DNA of 64,000 bases, taken from assembly GCF_001677435.1 (NCBI RefSeq), contig NZ_CP016268.1, positions 2,407,001-2,471,000 of the forward strand, written 5' to 3'. How positions within the stretch are numbered: the first letter of the stretch is position 1; each line of letters starts with the position of its first letter. The notes under the pieces were generated by a model that ran no database searches, was not told where the DNA came from, and saw only the letters and a list, made by a program, of their open reading frames with translations. The translations under genes were made by a program, and so were the position numbers. Positions 19,226 through 26,101 of this stretch are shown here, piece after piece. Source of the DNA: Woeseia oceani (GTDB taxonomy: Bacteria > Pseudomonadota > Gammaproteobacteria > Steroidobacterales > Woeseiaceae).

Positions 19226-19253
19226 TTGAGGAATGGGGACGCGGCCGTATAAT
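19226..19253 (+). promoter_or_regulatory. Sigma-70 promoter for tRNA-Glu
   Basis: TTGAGG (19226-19231) and a perfect TATAAT (19248-19253) are separated by 16 bases. Transcription would begin near 19260, about 34 bases before the mature tRNA, consistent with a normal tRNA leader. The site overlaps the divergent pcnB 5' region only at its upstream edge. Confidence 0.7.
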
Positions 19254-19293
19254 AGCAGCCCCCGCCAGCCGGGGCAGTCAAAAACAACACCAT

Positions 19294-19369
19294 GCTCCCT
19301 TCGTCTAGTGGTTCAGGACGCCGCCCTCTCACGGCGGTAACACCGGTTCGAATCCGGTAGGGAGTACCA
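19294..19369 (+). tRNA. tRNA-Glu (anticodon CTC)
   Basis: A 76-base cloverleaf is visible. The acceptor stem is GCTCCCT/AGGGAGT with a G-U first pair. The D arm contains TCTAGTGGTTCAGGA, the anticodon stem CCGCC/GGCGG encloses loop CTCTCAC with anticodon CTC at 19328-19330, the T arm is CCGGTTCGAATCCGG, and an encoded CCA ends at 19369. The body closely resembles tRNA-Glu(TTC) of proteobacteria but the wobble base is C, so it reads only GAG. This isoacceptor is absent from many gammaproteobacteria. No terminator is obvious downstream. Confidence 0.95.
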
Positions 19370-19524
19370 CATTCCAGTATCACCTAGCACCCATGCTGCG
19401 GCGTCAGGCATCCGCCACTTCCTGGGCCTTCCTGCACTAGGAATTGACGGCGACCGCGCGTTGCGCGTCCCGGCCCCACCTCAAGTAATGTTGTTTTGCA
19501 CCCCAGTGTTGCTCCCGAGCAGAG

Positions 19525-20217
19525 CTATTCAGCTGCCTTTGCAAGTATCAGCACAATCCCCAGCACGCCAGGCTCGACATCCTTAGTCGAAACCGACAGC
19601 CGTCGAAAATCGTGCCACGGTTCATATTGAATACCTGCCGTCGCGCCAGTCCAGATCACGTAGGCATCAGGGCCATAGCCAATCGCGTGCACCTCGCAGA
19701 TTGAGGTGCGGCAGTGGATCAATGGGATGTTGAACTGGGCCAGTGCCGGTCTGTCAGCAAAGTAAGCAGCGAACTGCTCCTCCATGTAACTTGCCCACGA
19801 GTCCTCGCGGTCTTCGGTTTCAAATCGGGAATGCAGATCGTCCGGTACATTTCTGCCCATCACTTCGGCAATCTCTGGCGAGTAGACGCCTGCGGAATCC
19901 CGTGATGCCCGTGCAACTGCCGCATTAACTGAATTGCCCTGCGAAGACTCCTGGTGTCCTGGTAACAACGATTCGACTGGGGCAGTCGTTGCAGATGCAG
20001 ATGAATGAGATGTTTGTTGCGAACCGGGTTCGTCGAGCACTTCAGTCCGTGGCACTTGTACAGTCACTTCCGTAGTAGAGACCGATGCCGACGGCGCAGC
20101 TGTCAAACCAGTATCCGGCTGCAGTAACGGAGATTCGTTGCGTTGCTCGCCAAACAACAGAAATCCCGCACTGGCCACAATGACTCCGAGTAAGAATCCA
20201 ACCATGAGCTTGGACAT
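19525..20217 (-). CDS. Secreted or membrane-anchored protein of unknown function
   Basis: I do not recognise a named family. From ATG at 20217 the 230-residue product has an N-terminal hydrophobic segment (MSKLMVGFLLGVIVASAGFLL), either a signal anchor or an uncleaved signal. A Ser/Thr/Pro-rich low-complexity stretch follows (about 30-100), and then a compact C-terminal domain with the acidic segment WASYMEEQFAAYFADRP and the cysteine pair in HCRTSICEVHAIGY. Short secreted proteins with a CRxxxC-type pair after an ME-rich helix are frequent in gammaproteobacteria and are uncharacterised. The start is supported by GGAGG a few bases upstream; that sequence itself contains an ATG (20229) that is probably not used. 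It lies at the edge of the accessory segment after tRNA-Glu. Confidence 0.72.
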   Translation of the reverse strand: MSKLMVGFLLGVIVASAGFLLFGEQRNESPLLQPDTGLTAAPSASVSTTEVTVQVPRTEVLDEPGSQQTSHSSASATTAPVESLLPGHQESSQGNSVNAAVARASRDSAGVYSPEIAEVMGRNVPDDLHSRFETEDREDSWASYMEEQFAAYFADRPALAQFNIPLIHCRTSICEVHAIGYGPDAYVIWTGATAGIQYEPWHDFRRLSVSTKDVEPGVLGIVLILAKAAE

Positions 20218-20429
20218 ACTACCCTCCATTGCCAGGGCGTCGAGTTAGACGTTCCACCGACACAGGATGTGCGAGTGGCCTACATACATTCAAAGTGGAT
20301 GCGCCAGCCTGAGCTTTGGTCGCATAATTACAGAAAATTTCACTCCGACCGCATTGGACATCCCGGCGCAGACGTTGCAGCCATTCTCTATATACTCTGC
20401 GAACTGATTCAACCTTTAGGGGTGCTGCC

Positions 20430-20699
20430 GTGTCGAAGCTCCTGCTGTCGGTAATACTCTCGAGTACTTTGATAGCCGCGCAACTTGGCAAGGTTGCCGC
20501 TCATCCCGGTGGTACAAACGTGGACGGCTGCCACACCAATCGCAGGACTGGCGATTACCACTGTCATACGCCCAAGTCACCGCGACCCGGGCGACAAAAC
20601 TACTGTCACGTACTTAACGGGAAAGCCCGTTGCGGGTACGCGAGAGCTTCCTGCGATGATCTGGTCGATCAATTTGGCGGGGCTTGTCGGCCTGAATAA
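20430..20699 (+). CDS. Small secreted YHYH-like domain protein
   Basis: This 89-residue protein starts at GTG 20430, with AGGGG 8 bases upstream. It has a signal peptide (about residues 1-24, cut near KVAA-H). The mature part begins HPGGTNVDGCHTNRRTGDYH, followed by CHTPKS, a Gly-Cys-His pattern also seen after nuclease domains and in small exported YHYH-domain proteins. Six cysteines and four histidines lie in about 65 residues, so a disulfide-rich or metal-binding fold is likely. Its function is unknown. Convergent to it, 75 bases on, is the metallo-beta-lactamase gene. The short length and cysteine pattern, not just the open frame, support it as real. Confidence 0.75.
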   Translation: MSKLLLSVILSSTLIAAQLGKVAAHPGGTNVDGCHTNRRTGDYHCHTPKSPRPGRQNYCHVLNGKARCGYARASCDDLVDQFGGACRPE

Positions 20700-20774
20700 G
20701 ACTGTCCAGGCAACATGCGTTGCACTTGCTGCGAAACTCCAAAGCCGCGATTCCGATAAAACCGGATAACTTCT

Positions 20775-21671
20775 CTAATGCTTCTGTTCTGATTCAATCT
20801 GCGCGGCTTGTTTTTCCTCATCCAATGCCGTGAGGAAGCGTTGCTCCAGTTTTGCGACTAACGCAAAGAACCCCTCCGGATCAACGAATGTGTCCGCATC
20901 GTACGGTTGGCCGGGTTTGTATTTGTCATGCAGACCGTATTGACTGGCGTGCGCGGCAACCCAGATATCGACGTCCAGTGCCTTTTGTGATTTGAAGGTC
21001 TTGGCGTAGTCGTCCCGAATGCCGGGGTATGTCTCGTCTTCGTGGAATTTTGTGCCGGGGTTGATGCTGCCCATGTTGGCAATCAGTACCCTGTAGTCCC
21101 GTCCGTTTTCATGCACCCGCAGCGAGTAGCTTGTACTGCCCGCGGTATGGCCGGGATGTTCGTGCACCGTGAGTCTGGTTTCGCCCAAGGCAATGACATC
21201 ACCGTCACTGATGATGTGCTCCACGCTGACCGGTCGGAACGTTTCGCTGCCGCCGAACAACGGATCGCTGAATCCCCCGTCTTGCAGTAATTTTGCATCC
21301 GGCGCTGTCGCCCAGAGTTGCGCCCCACTAAGCTCTTTGATCTCGGCCATCGCACTGACGTGATCGAAGTGCGCCTGGTTGGTTAGCAACCTTTTGACGT
21401 CGGTGAGTCGGAAGCCAAGCGCCTCAATATTGTCGCGTATCAATGCGGTGGAACCTGCCATGCCGGTGTTGATCAGGATATGGCCATCATCCGACGTCAG
21501 CAGGAATGAGCTGAGATCGTACGTGCCCACCGAATAGAGATTCGCGACAACCCGGTGTGCGGGGAAAGGCTTGTCCCATGCCGGCGGGTAATCCTGGGCT
21601 GTTGCGGAGAGGCTCACGAGGCAGAGCACGCTAAGCCAAAAAATCCGGCAACCGATAGTCCATTTGTGCAT
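20775..21671 (-). CDS. Subclass B3-like metallo-beta-lactamase with Gln at the first zinc-ligand position
   Basis: The 298-residue product has a Sec signal peptide (cut near ATA-Q, residue 26) and a metallo-beta-lactamase fold of the B3 kind, a periplasmic zinc hydrolase. The metal site is visible: QAHFDH at 99-104 (H101, D103, H104), H175 in EHPGHTAGSTSYS and H241 in AAHASQYG. The first ligand, normally His in HxHxDH, is Gln99, as in the GOB-type B3 enzymes. The GSTSYS segment supplies the Ser characteristic of B3. AAGGGGAG lies 7 bases before ATG. It is isolated, with no ampR-like regulator. Whether it hydrolyses beta-lactams or another ester or lactone is open. Confidence 0.88.
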   Translation of the reverse strand: MHKWTIGCRIFWLSVLCLVSLSATAQDYPPAWDKPFPAHRVVANLYSVGTYDLSSFLLTSDDGHILINTGMAGSTALIRDNIEALGFRLTDVKRLLTNQAHFDHVSAMAEIKELSGAQLWATAPDAKLLQDGGFSDPLFGGSETFRPVSVEHIISDGDVIALGETRLTVHEHPGHTAGSTSYSLRVHENGRDYRVLIANMGSINPGTKFHEDETYPGIRDDYAKTFKSQKALDVDIWVAAHASQYGLHDKYKPGQPYDADTFVDPEGFFALVAKLEQRFLTALDEEKQAAQIESEQKH

Positions 21672-22255
21672 AAGCGCTCCCCTTTAGAGACAAACAACAC
21701 GTATCGATCTGCTGCACCGCGCTTGCCGGCAGCAACCGAACCCGGATGATGTCGACATTCGTTACGACCGTCGAGGTGAAAGTGAACGTACCGACGCCCG
21801 CCATTGCCTGCACCTCGGGCCGTTTCTTGGCGGCTTACGCATAACCCGGAACGGCTGGCCGGGCTCTCCGTCGGCTCAGCCCGCTGGCTTCGAGCCGTGC
21901 TGCATAACGCCCCTGTCTGCATACACCGTTGATTTCTTAAGTACTTTGCATCCAGTTCGGGCATGCATAGCATGCACCTGGTGCACTGTGGAACTGTTAT
22001 CCCCGGCAATTCCGGATGCCAGCATTGTTCTTGTTCGCATCGTTGCCGATGGCCGTTCTGACAGCACAGTTATGCATCGACCATATGATGTCGGTTTTCT
22101 TTCCAAGGTATCGGGGCAAGGGTATCAAGCACTTTTCAAGTTATTGTTTTTTATACCTTTTCAAAGTTGGCCTCGTTCTTGCTTTATCTATCGCAAGCCA
22201 GCCAGACACACTGGCGCAGCAATAATCCGAATTAACAGGATCAGGGATAGAATTC
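21672..22255. other. Long intergenic region upstream of the PEP-CTERM gene
   Basis: No credible gene is seen in these 584 bases. The part near the PEP-CTERM gene is AT-richer than its surroundings and holds a -24/-12 promoter at 22167-22183. An inverted repeat TGCACC-T-GGTGCA lies at 21973-21985, close to a second repetitive GCATGC cluster at 21961-21974. It could be an upstream activator site because it lies about 190 bases before the promoter, but this is only inference. The rest shows nothing distinctive. Confidence 0.6.
22167..22183 (+). promoter_or_regulatory. Sigma-54 (-24/-12) promoter for the PEP-CTERM gene
   Basis: The sequence TTGGCCTCGTTCTTGCT keeps TGGC and TTGC with the required ten bases between the GG (22169-22170) and GC (22181-22182) pairs. 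Transcription would start near 22194, leaving a leader of about 60 bases before ATG at 22256. In floc-forming bacteria PEP-CTERM genes are known to depend on RpoN and the PrsK/PrsR two-component system, so site and gene type agree. Confidence 0.65.
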
Positions 22256-22912
22256 ATGAAGAACAGGACAGGACGAATCGTCGCGCTGGGAATGCTTGCG
22301 ACCTTTTTCACCTCACTGAGTCACGCCGAACTGATTGATCGCGGTGGCGGCCTGATCTATGACGACGTCCTCGACGTCACGTGGTTGCAGGACGCTTCGT
22401 ATTCCGGCACCAGCACAGGCATTGATCGCCGAACACAGAGCGACGCTGCCCAGTGGGTGGACGATCTGGTCTATTACGATTCCGTCCGTGACCAATACAT
22501 CAGCGACTGGCGCCTGCCCTCAACGTTCAACGACCCCTCATCCTGGGGCTTTGACGAAACGGGCATGAGCAGCGAGCTGGCGTTCATGTACTACGTCAAC
22601 CTCGGTTATGCGGCCAACTCCAGCCTCAGCCCTTCGGACCCCGCGCCGACGTCAATCAACTACAACCCGTTCCAGAATCTGACCTACCGTGGTTACTGGT
22701 CCGGCACCTTGACCGATAACCCGAATCGCCCCGATCAGGTCTGGTCTTTCCACTTCCATTTCGGCTACCAGACTTTTGGTGGTGGTGAAGGCGACAAGAT
22801 GCGCATCTGGGCGGTACGCGACGGTGACGTTGCCGTACCGGAACCCGGCACGCTGGCTCTGCTCGGCCTTGGCCTTGCCGGACTGGGCTTTTCACGACGC
22901 AAGAAAGTCTGA
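22256..22912 (+). CDS. PEP-CTERM sorting-signal protein with DUF1566-like domain
   Basis: A 218-residue exported protein. It has a signal peptide (MKNRTGRIVALGMLATFFTS, cut near SHA-E), a middle domain resembling DUF1566/Lcl (DVLDVTWLQDASYSG, WRLPSTF, YWSGTL, MRIWAVRDGDV), and a C-terminal PEP-CTERM tripartite signal: VPEPGTLALLGLGLAGLGFS then RRKK. Exosortase recognises PEP, removes the tail and releases such proteins to the surface or the exopolysaccharide matrix. No exosortase gene lies in the window. AGGGA lies upstream of ATG, a sigma-54 promoter lies 73-89 bases before it and a strong terminator follows, so it is a single-gene transcript. The specific function is unknown; a biofilm or floc role is inferred from the family. 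Confidence 0.88.
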   Translation: MKNRTGRIVALGMLATFFTSLSHAELIDRGGGLIYDDVLDVTWLQDASYSGTSTGIDRRTQSDAAQWVDDLVYYDSVRDQYISDWRLPSTFNDPSSWGFDETGMSSELAFMYYVNLGYAANSSLSPSDPAPTSINYNPFQNLTYRGYWSGTLTDNPNRPDQVWSFHFHFGYQTFGGGEGDKMRIWAVRDGDVAVPEPGTLALLGLGLAGLGFSRRKKV

Positions 22913-22936
22913 AGGTAGCGCATCGCAATTGAGAAG

Positions 22937-22963
22937 AAGCCCCGCTGGTCGGGGCTTTTTTTT
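22937..22963 (+). terminator. Rho-independent terminator after the PEP-CTERM gene
   Basis: AAGCCCC (22937-22943) and GGGGCTT (22951-22957) pair around a 7-base loop and are followed by a run of eight T residues (22956-22963). It lies 25 bases after the stop codon and isolates this gene from the DUF2490 gene downstream. Confidence 0.9.
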
Positions 22964-23028
22964 GCTTTATAAATTGTCGCCATACCCGCATCATTCAGCG
23001 CCGGATACTCCATTCGCAACAACGCTTT

Positions 23029-23715
23029 ATGAAACTCACGCTGCTCGCAACCGTAATTCTGGCCTCTGCCGTCTCGACCACAACGCATGCGGCCGATGAA
23101 GCCAATGGCTTTTGGGGGATACTCTCAGCGTCAGACAACATTCAGCGCGCGGGCACCAAGACACGCTGGCGGTATGGCCTCGACATGCAGTGGCGGCACT
23201 CTGAACGCGGCTCTGGCAGTGATCAGTATGTCCTGCGGCCCTCGTTGGGCTACGACCTCAACCCAAATATTACAGTGTGGGCTGGCTACGGGTATTTTCT
23301 TACCGAGCCGAACGTTGGCAGCAATCGCTACGAGCACCGCTGGTGGCAACAAATCAATTGGACCGCGAAACGCTTGAACTGGGGAACGTTGTCCTTCCGC
23401 ACGCGACTGGAAGAACGGGATCTCGAACGTGCTCGCGATATTGGATTGCGATTTCGCCAGCAACTGCAATTGGCGATGCCGTTGCCAGCTTGGCAGCTAA
23501 CCCTCATTACATCGATCGAACATTACAGCAACCTTCGCGACACGGACTGGGGTGCGCGCTCCGGCTTCGACCGTTTGCGCAGTTATGCCGGCGTCCGCAT
23601 GCCGGTGAGCGAGAAATTGGCACTGGAGTTCGGCTACATGAACCAGTGGGTTAACCGGGGCGAGGAAGACGCGGTCAATCATCTGGCTGTATTGCGTTTA
23701 CGCGCGAAATTCTAG
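23029..23715 (+). CDS. DUF2490 outer-membrane beta-barrel-like protein, copy 1
   Basis: The 228-residue product has a signal peptide (cut near THA-A, residue 21). Its mature part is built from alternating aromatic/polar strands and ends in RLRAKF, with the terminal Phe typical of outer-membrane barrels. Repeated strand-like phrases such as TVWAGYGYFLTEP, RWWQQINWTAKRLNWG, FRTRLEERDLER and IGLRFRQQLQLAMPLP match the DUF2490 family, whose function is unknown. The next gene encodes a collinear paralogue of exactly the same length. ATG at 23029 has only a weak ribosome-binding site; there is no other start that keeps the signal peptide. Confidence 0.82.
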   Translation: MKLTLLATVILASAVSTTTHAADEANGFWGILSASDNIQRAGTKTRWRYGLDMQWRHSERGSGSDQYVLRPSLGYDLNPNITVWAGYGYFLTEPNVGSNRYEHRWWQQINWTAKRLNWGTLSFRTRLEERDLERARDIGLRFRQQLQLAMPLPAWQLTLITSIEHYSNLRDTDWGARSGFDRLRSYAGVRMPVSEKLALEFGYMNQWVNRGEEDAVNHLAVLRLRAKF

Positions 23716-23914
23716 GAAAAAAGGCCTGGCCGCTCACTCAGCTTCTCCTGAGCGCACTGTTAGCCAGCTCGCCAACTCTAATTCCGTCTGCACTCTCCAC
23801 CGCCCTGCGCCGACAAAGCCGATTTGGATTATTGCTCGCGCGTTCATTACACTGCCGCCCGGCCGCACAGCTGGTTGTGTCGTGCAGTACCTTTCGATCG
23901 ACAGGTTAGACTGA

Positions 23915-24601
23915 ATGAAATTCGCATCACTGCTGATTGCGTCGCTCGCGATCGCAATCTCAACAACGGCGGTTGCGGCTGATGAAGCGAACGGCGCACG
24001 CCTCATTTTTGCAACCTCGGACAATATCCGGCGAGCGGGAGAGCCTACCCGATGGCGTTACGCTGTCGATGCCCAAGTGGGACACTACGCACGCGGCAGC
24101 GGTACTGACTTTTACGGTCTGCGGCCAGCACTCGGTTATGACCTCAAACCGAACATGACTGTGTTGGCTGGCTACGGCTATTTCATCTCCGATCCGACGG
24201 GTGGCAGCAGTCGCAACGAACAGCGCTGGTGGCAACAATTCACCTGGACAGCGAAGCAATGGGACTGGGGCGCACTCGTATTGCGCACCCGCCTGGAAGA
24301 GCGTGAATTTGACGATGCGCACGACGTTGGCCTGCGCTTTCGACAGCAATTGCAGTTAGCGATGCCGTTGCCGTCCAATGCCGCAAGCGTGATCGCCTCT
24401 GTCGAGCATCACAGCAACCTTCGCGATACCGACTGGGGTGCAAGCTCAGGCTTCGAGCAGTTTCGCAGTTACCTTGGCCTGCGCATGCCGGTGCACAACA
24501 AGCTGGTTATCGAAGCCGGCTATATGAATCAACGTCTCAATCGCAGCCCCGAAAACGCAGTGAATCACGTTGCGATGCTGCAGTTTCGCGCGAGGCTCTG
24601 A
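23915..24601 (+). CDS. DUF2490 outer-membrane beta-barrel-like protein, copy 2
   Basis: Also 228 residues, aligning with the preceding protein end to end without gaps. Conserved blocks include DEANG after the signal peptide, GYDLKPNMTVLAGYGYF, RWWQQFTWTAKQWDWG, RTRLEERE, VGLRFRQQLQLAMPLP and HHSNLRDTDWGASSGF. The signal peptide and the N-terminal third are the most divergent parts. It ends FRARL, close to a barrel-terminal signature. The two genes are 199 bases apart with no visible terminator between them. They are best explained as an old tandem duplication whose copies have diverged, since the DNA sequences differ throughout. The molecular role is unknown. Confidence 0.82.
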   Translation: MKFASLLIASLAIAISTTAVAADEANGARLIFATSDNIRRAGEPTRWRYAVDAQVGHYARGSGTDFYGLRPALGYDLKPNMTVLAGYGYFISDPTGGSSRNEQRWWQQFTWTAKQWDWGALVLRTRLEEREFDDAHDVGLRFRQQLQLAMPLPSNAASVIASVEHHSNLRDTDWGASSGFEQFRSYLGLRMPVHNKLVIEAGYMNQRLNRSPENAVNHVAMLQFRARL

Positions 24602-24823
24602 GGCACGCGATACGCCCGGGAACGCGCCAGGCTACCTGGCGTACGCCGCGCCCGGCCCATCCCATGGCTGACCACGCGCAAATCGGTGCAACGGTTCAAT
24701 GCTTCAGTGGCAGCGCAACAGGCTGTACTGCTGTAGGCCGTCAGCCTCCCGAAGCCAGCCGACCGAGTCGAGCGCCGACAGTCGCAGCTACCGGCGCTAC
24801 TCGTGCGTATTGCCAGTGCGGTC

Positions 24824-25426
24824 CTAGCGATCGCCACCCACGACCCGACTGCCGATTTCCCGGCGCTCCGGCAACGGTGACGGGGCAAGACTGAGGTCGA
24901 GGCTGATCTGCAACGTCGTGCCCAACTGCTCCGGCTGAAAGAAAGCGATGTCGCTTTGCAGCCCGAAAGGCATATGCCGCGCAAGCCCGCTACGAACACC
25001 GAGCCAGGCATCCCTGACGAAAGCCTGATCAACAGCCGTAAGGCCATAACTGCCCTGCTGCAGCTCCGGGTAACACTGACTTATATAATGACTCTCACAG
25101 AAGTCGCCGGGGTTCGGCAAGCCGCCGTTATGCCACGACAGCTGCAAACCGTAACGGTTCATGACAGCCGAAAACGCGCTGCTCGCGGCTGCGGCGGTCG
25201 TGCCGCAACTCACGGGATTGCCGGCGGCAATCCCCGCTGCCCGCCCCTGATTGACCAGTGAGCTTCCATCCAGTCGATATGCGCGCATCGCGCCTTGCAG
25301 ATTGTCATCGACGGTGGTCGCAAGCTGCGCGCAACCATCGGCTGGCGCCGCAGCGTAGGCTGCAGAGACAGCGCCTGCCAGCGCGACCATAAACAGAGTG
25401 AAAAAACGTACCGATGCCCTTCCCAT
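24824..25426 (-). CDS. Exported protein of unknown function, four cysteines
   Basis: I do not recognise this family. From ATG at 25426 (AAGGAGA 6 bases upstream) the 200-residue product has a clear Sec signal peptide (MGRASVRFFTLFMVALAGAV, cut near AYA-A). The mature protein has an Ala/Ser-rich first part, four cysteines (DGCAQL, VSCGTT, DFCESH, SQCYPE) that could form two disulfides, and an aromatic/polar second half. It is encoded against the DUF2490 pair and ends in a 220-base gap in which I see no gene. An overlapping minus-strand frame at 24565-25047 has Arg/Ser-rich, shadow-like composition and was not called. A periplasmic location is likely; the role is unknown. Confidence 0.72.
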   Translation of the reverse strand: MGRASVRFFTLFMVALAGAVSAAYAAAPADGCAQLATTVDDNLQGAMRAYRLDGSSLVNQGRAAGIAAGNPVSCGTTAAAASSAFSAVMNRYGLQLSWHNGGLPNPGDFCESHYISQCYPELQQGSYGLTAVDQAFVRDAWLGVRSGLARHMPFGLQSDIAFFQPEQLGTTLQISLDLSLAPSPLPERREIGSRVVGGDR

Positions 25427-25562
25427 GACAGCTCTCCTTAGCCGAAATGTTGCTGTAAACCGGCCCGCTGCAGAGCGGTGCCGGACCGTCAGCATCGGAT
25501 AACGACGGCCGCGGTTACAGTGGCGAATTCAGGTGAAGAACACAGTTATGCATACGGTGATG

Positions 25563-25946
25563 CTAGAGCATTTTTAACAAGGCGCCGATCATGCCGCCGA
25601 TAAGCAGCGCCATCATTGGCAGCCAACCCAGGGTAAACCCCATGCTGCGCTTACCGGGATCAACCAGATAGCTGGCGCGATAAACGAAACGACCGATGAT
25701 GAACAGCAGTCCAAGACCCGCGGCAATCAACGGGTTCACGTAGAGCGCAAACAACCAGAGAGCGGGCAAAAAAATGACTATTTGCTCCAGCGTGTTCATG
25801 TGCACCCGAAACATGCGTTCGAACTCCTCATGACCGCTGACGGCTGGTGCCTTTACGCCGTGCTTCACGCGCATTTTCCCGACCTGAAACGCGAACACAA
25901 ACAACTGCAATAAGGCCAACCCCGTTACGATCGCTACAGCTTCCAT
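25563..25946 (-). CDS. MAPEG family membrane protein
   Basis: This 127-residue protein has four predicted transmembrane helices. It has the MAPEG pattern: an N-terminal helix (MEAVAIVTGLALLQLFVF), FQVGKMRVKHGVKAPAVSGH, then FERMFRVHMNTLEQIVIFLP with the conserved Arg, Asn and Glu, and GRFVYRASYL. Members bind glutathione or are related to microsomal glutathione transferases and leukotriene synthases; bacterial ones are mostly uncharacterised. GGGAG 8 bases upstream supports ATG at 25946 over upstream in-frame ATGs. It is divergent from the MFS gene at 26102. Confidence 0.88.
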   Translation of the reverse strand: MEAVAIVTGLALLQLFVFAFQVGKMRVKHGVKAPAVSGHEEFERMFRVHMNTLEQIVIFLPALWLFALYVNPLIAAGLGLLFIIGRFVYRASYLVDPGKRSMGFTLGWLPMMALLIGGMIGALLKML

Positions 25947-26101
25947 TATTCTCACTCCCATTGCTCTGGATACTGACCCAGGCTCCGAACACGCTCTTCG
26001 GTTCACCCCGTAGCCGAATTCAGTCATTATGCACACTTACCTGGCTTGCCAACGCCTCAAAGCGCCAAGACGGCCAACACTGGAACGACCGGTCCCGTTT
26101 G

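Noticed and set aside
21614-22009. 131-codon minus-strand frame upstream of the metallo-beta-lactamase
   Set aside because: No recognisable domain, overlaps the lactamase 5' end, Cys/Arg-rich shadow-like composition.
22016-22225. Hydrophobic 69-codon plus-strand frame before the PEP-CTERM gene
   Set aside because: Overlaps the sigma-54 promoter, has no ribosome-binding site and no family features.
23716-23914. Terminator between the DUF2490 copies
   Set aside because: A CGCTCA/TGAGCG repeat (around 23731-23756) can pair but has a long loop and no T-run.
24565-25047. 160-codon minus-strand frame
   Set aside because: Ser/Arg/Cys-rich translation typical of a shadow frame, and it overlaps the better supported exported protein at 24824-25426.
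19370-26100. Genomic island with attachment site at tRNA-Glu
   Set aside because: No integrase, transposase or direct repeat of the tRNA 3' end was found, so only the accessory character is reported.
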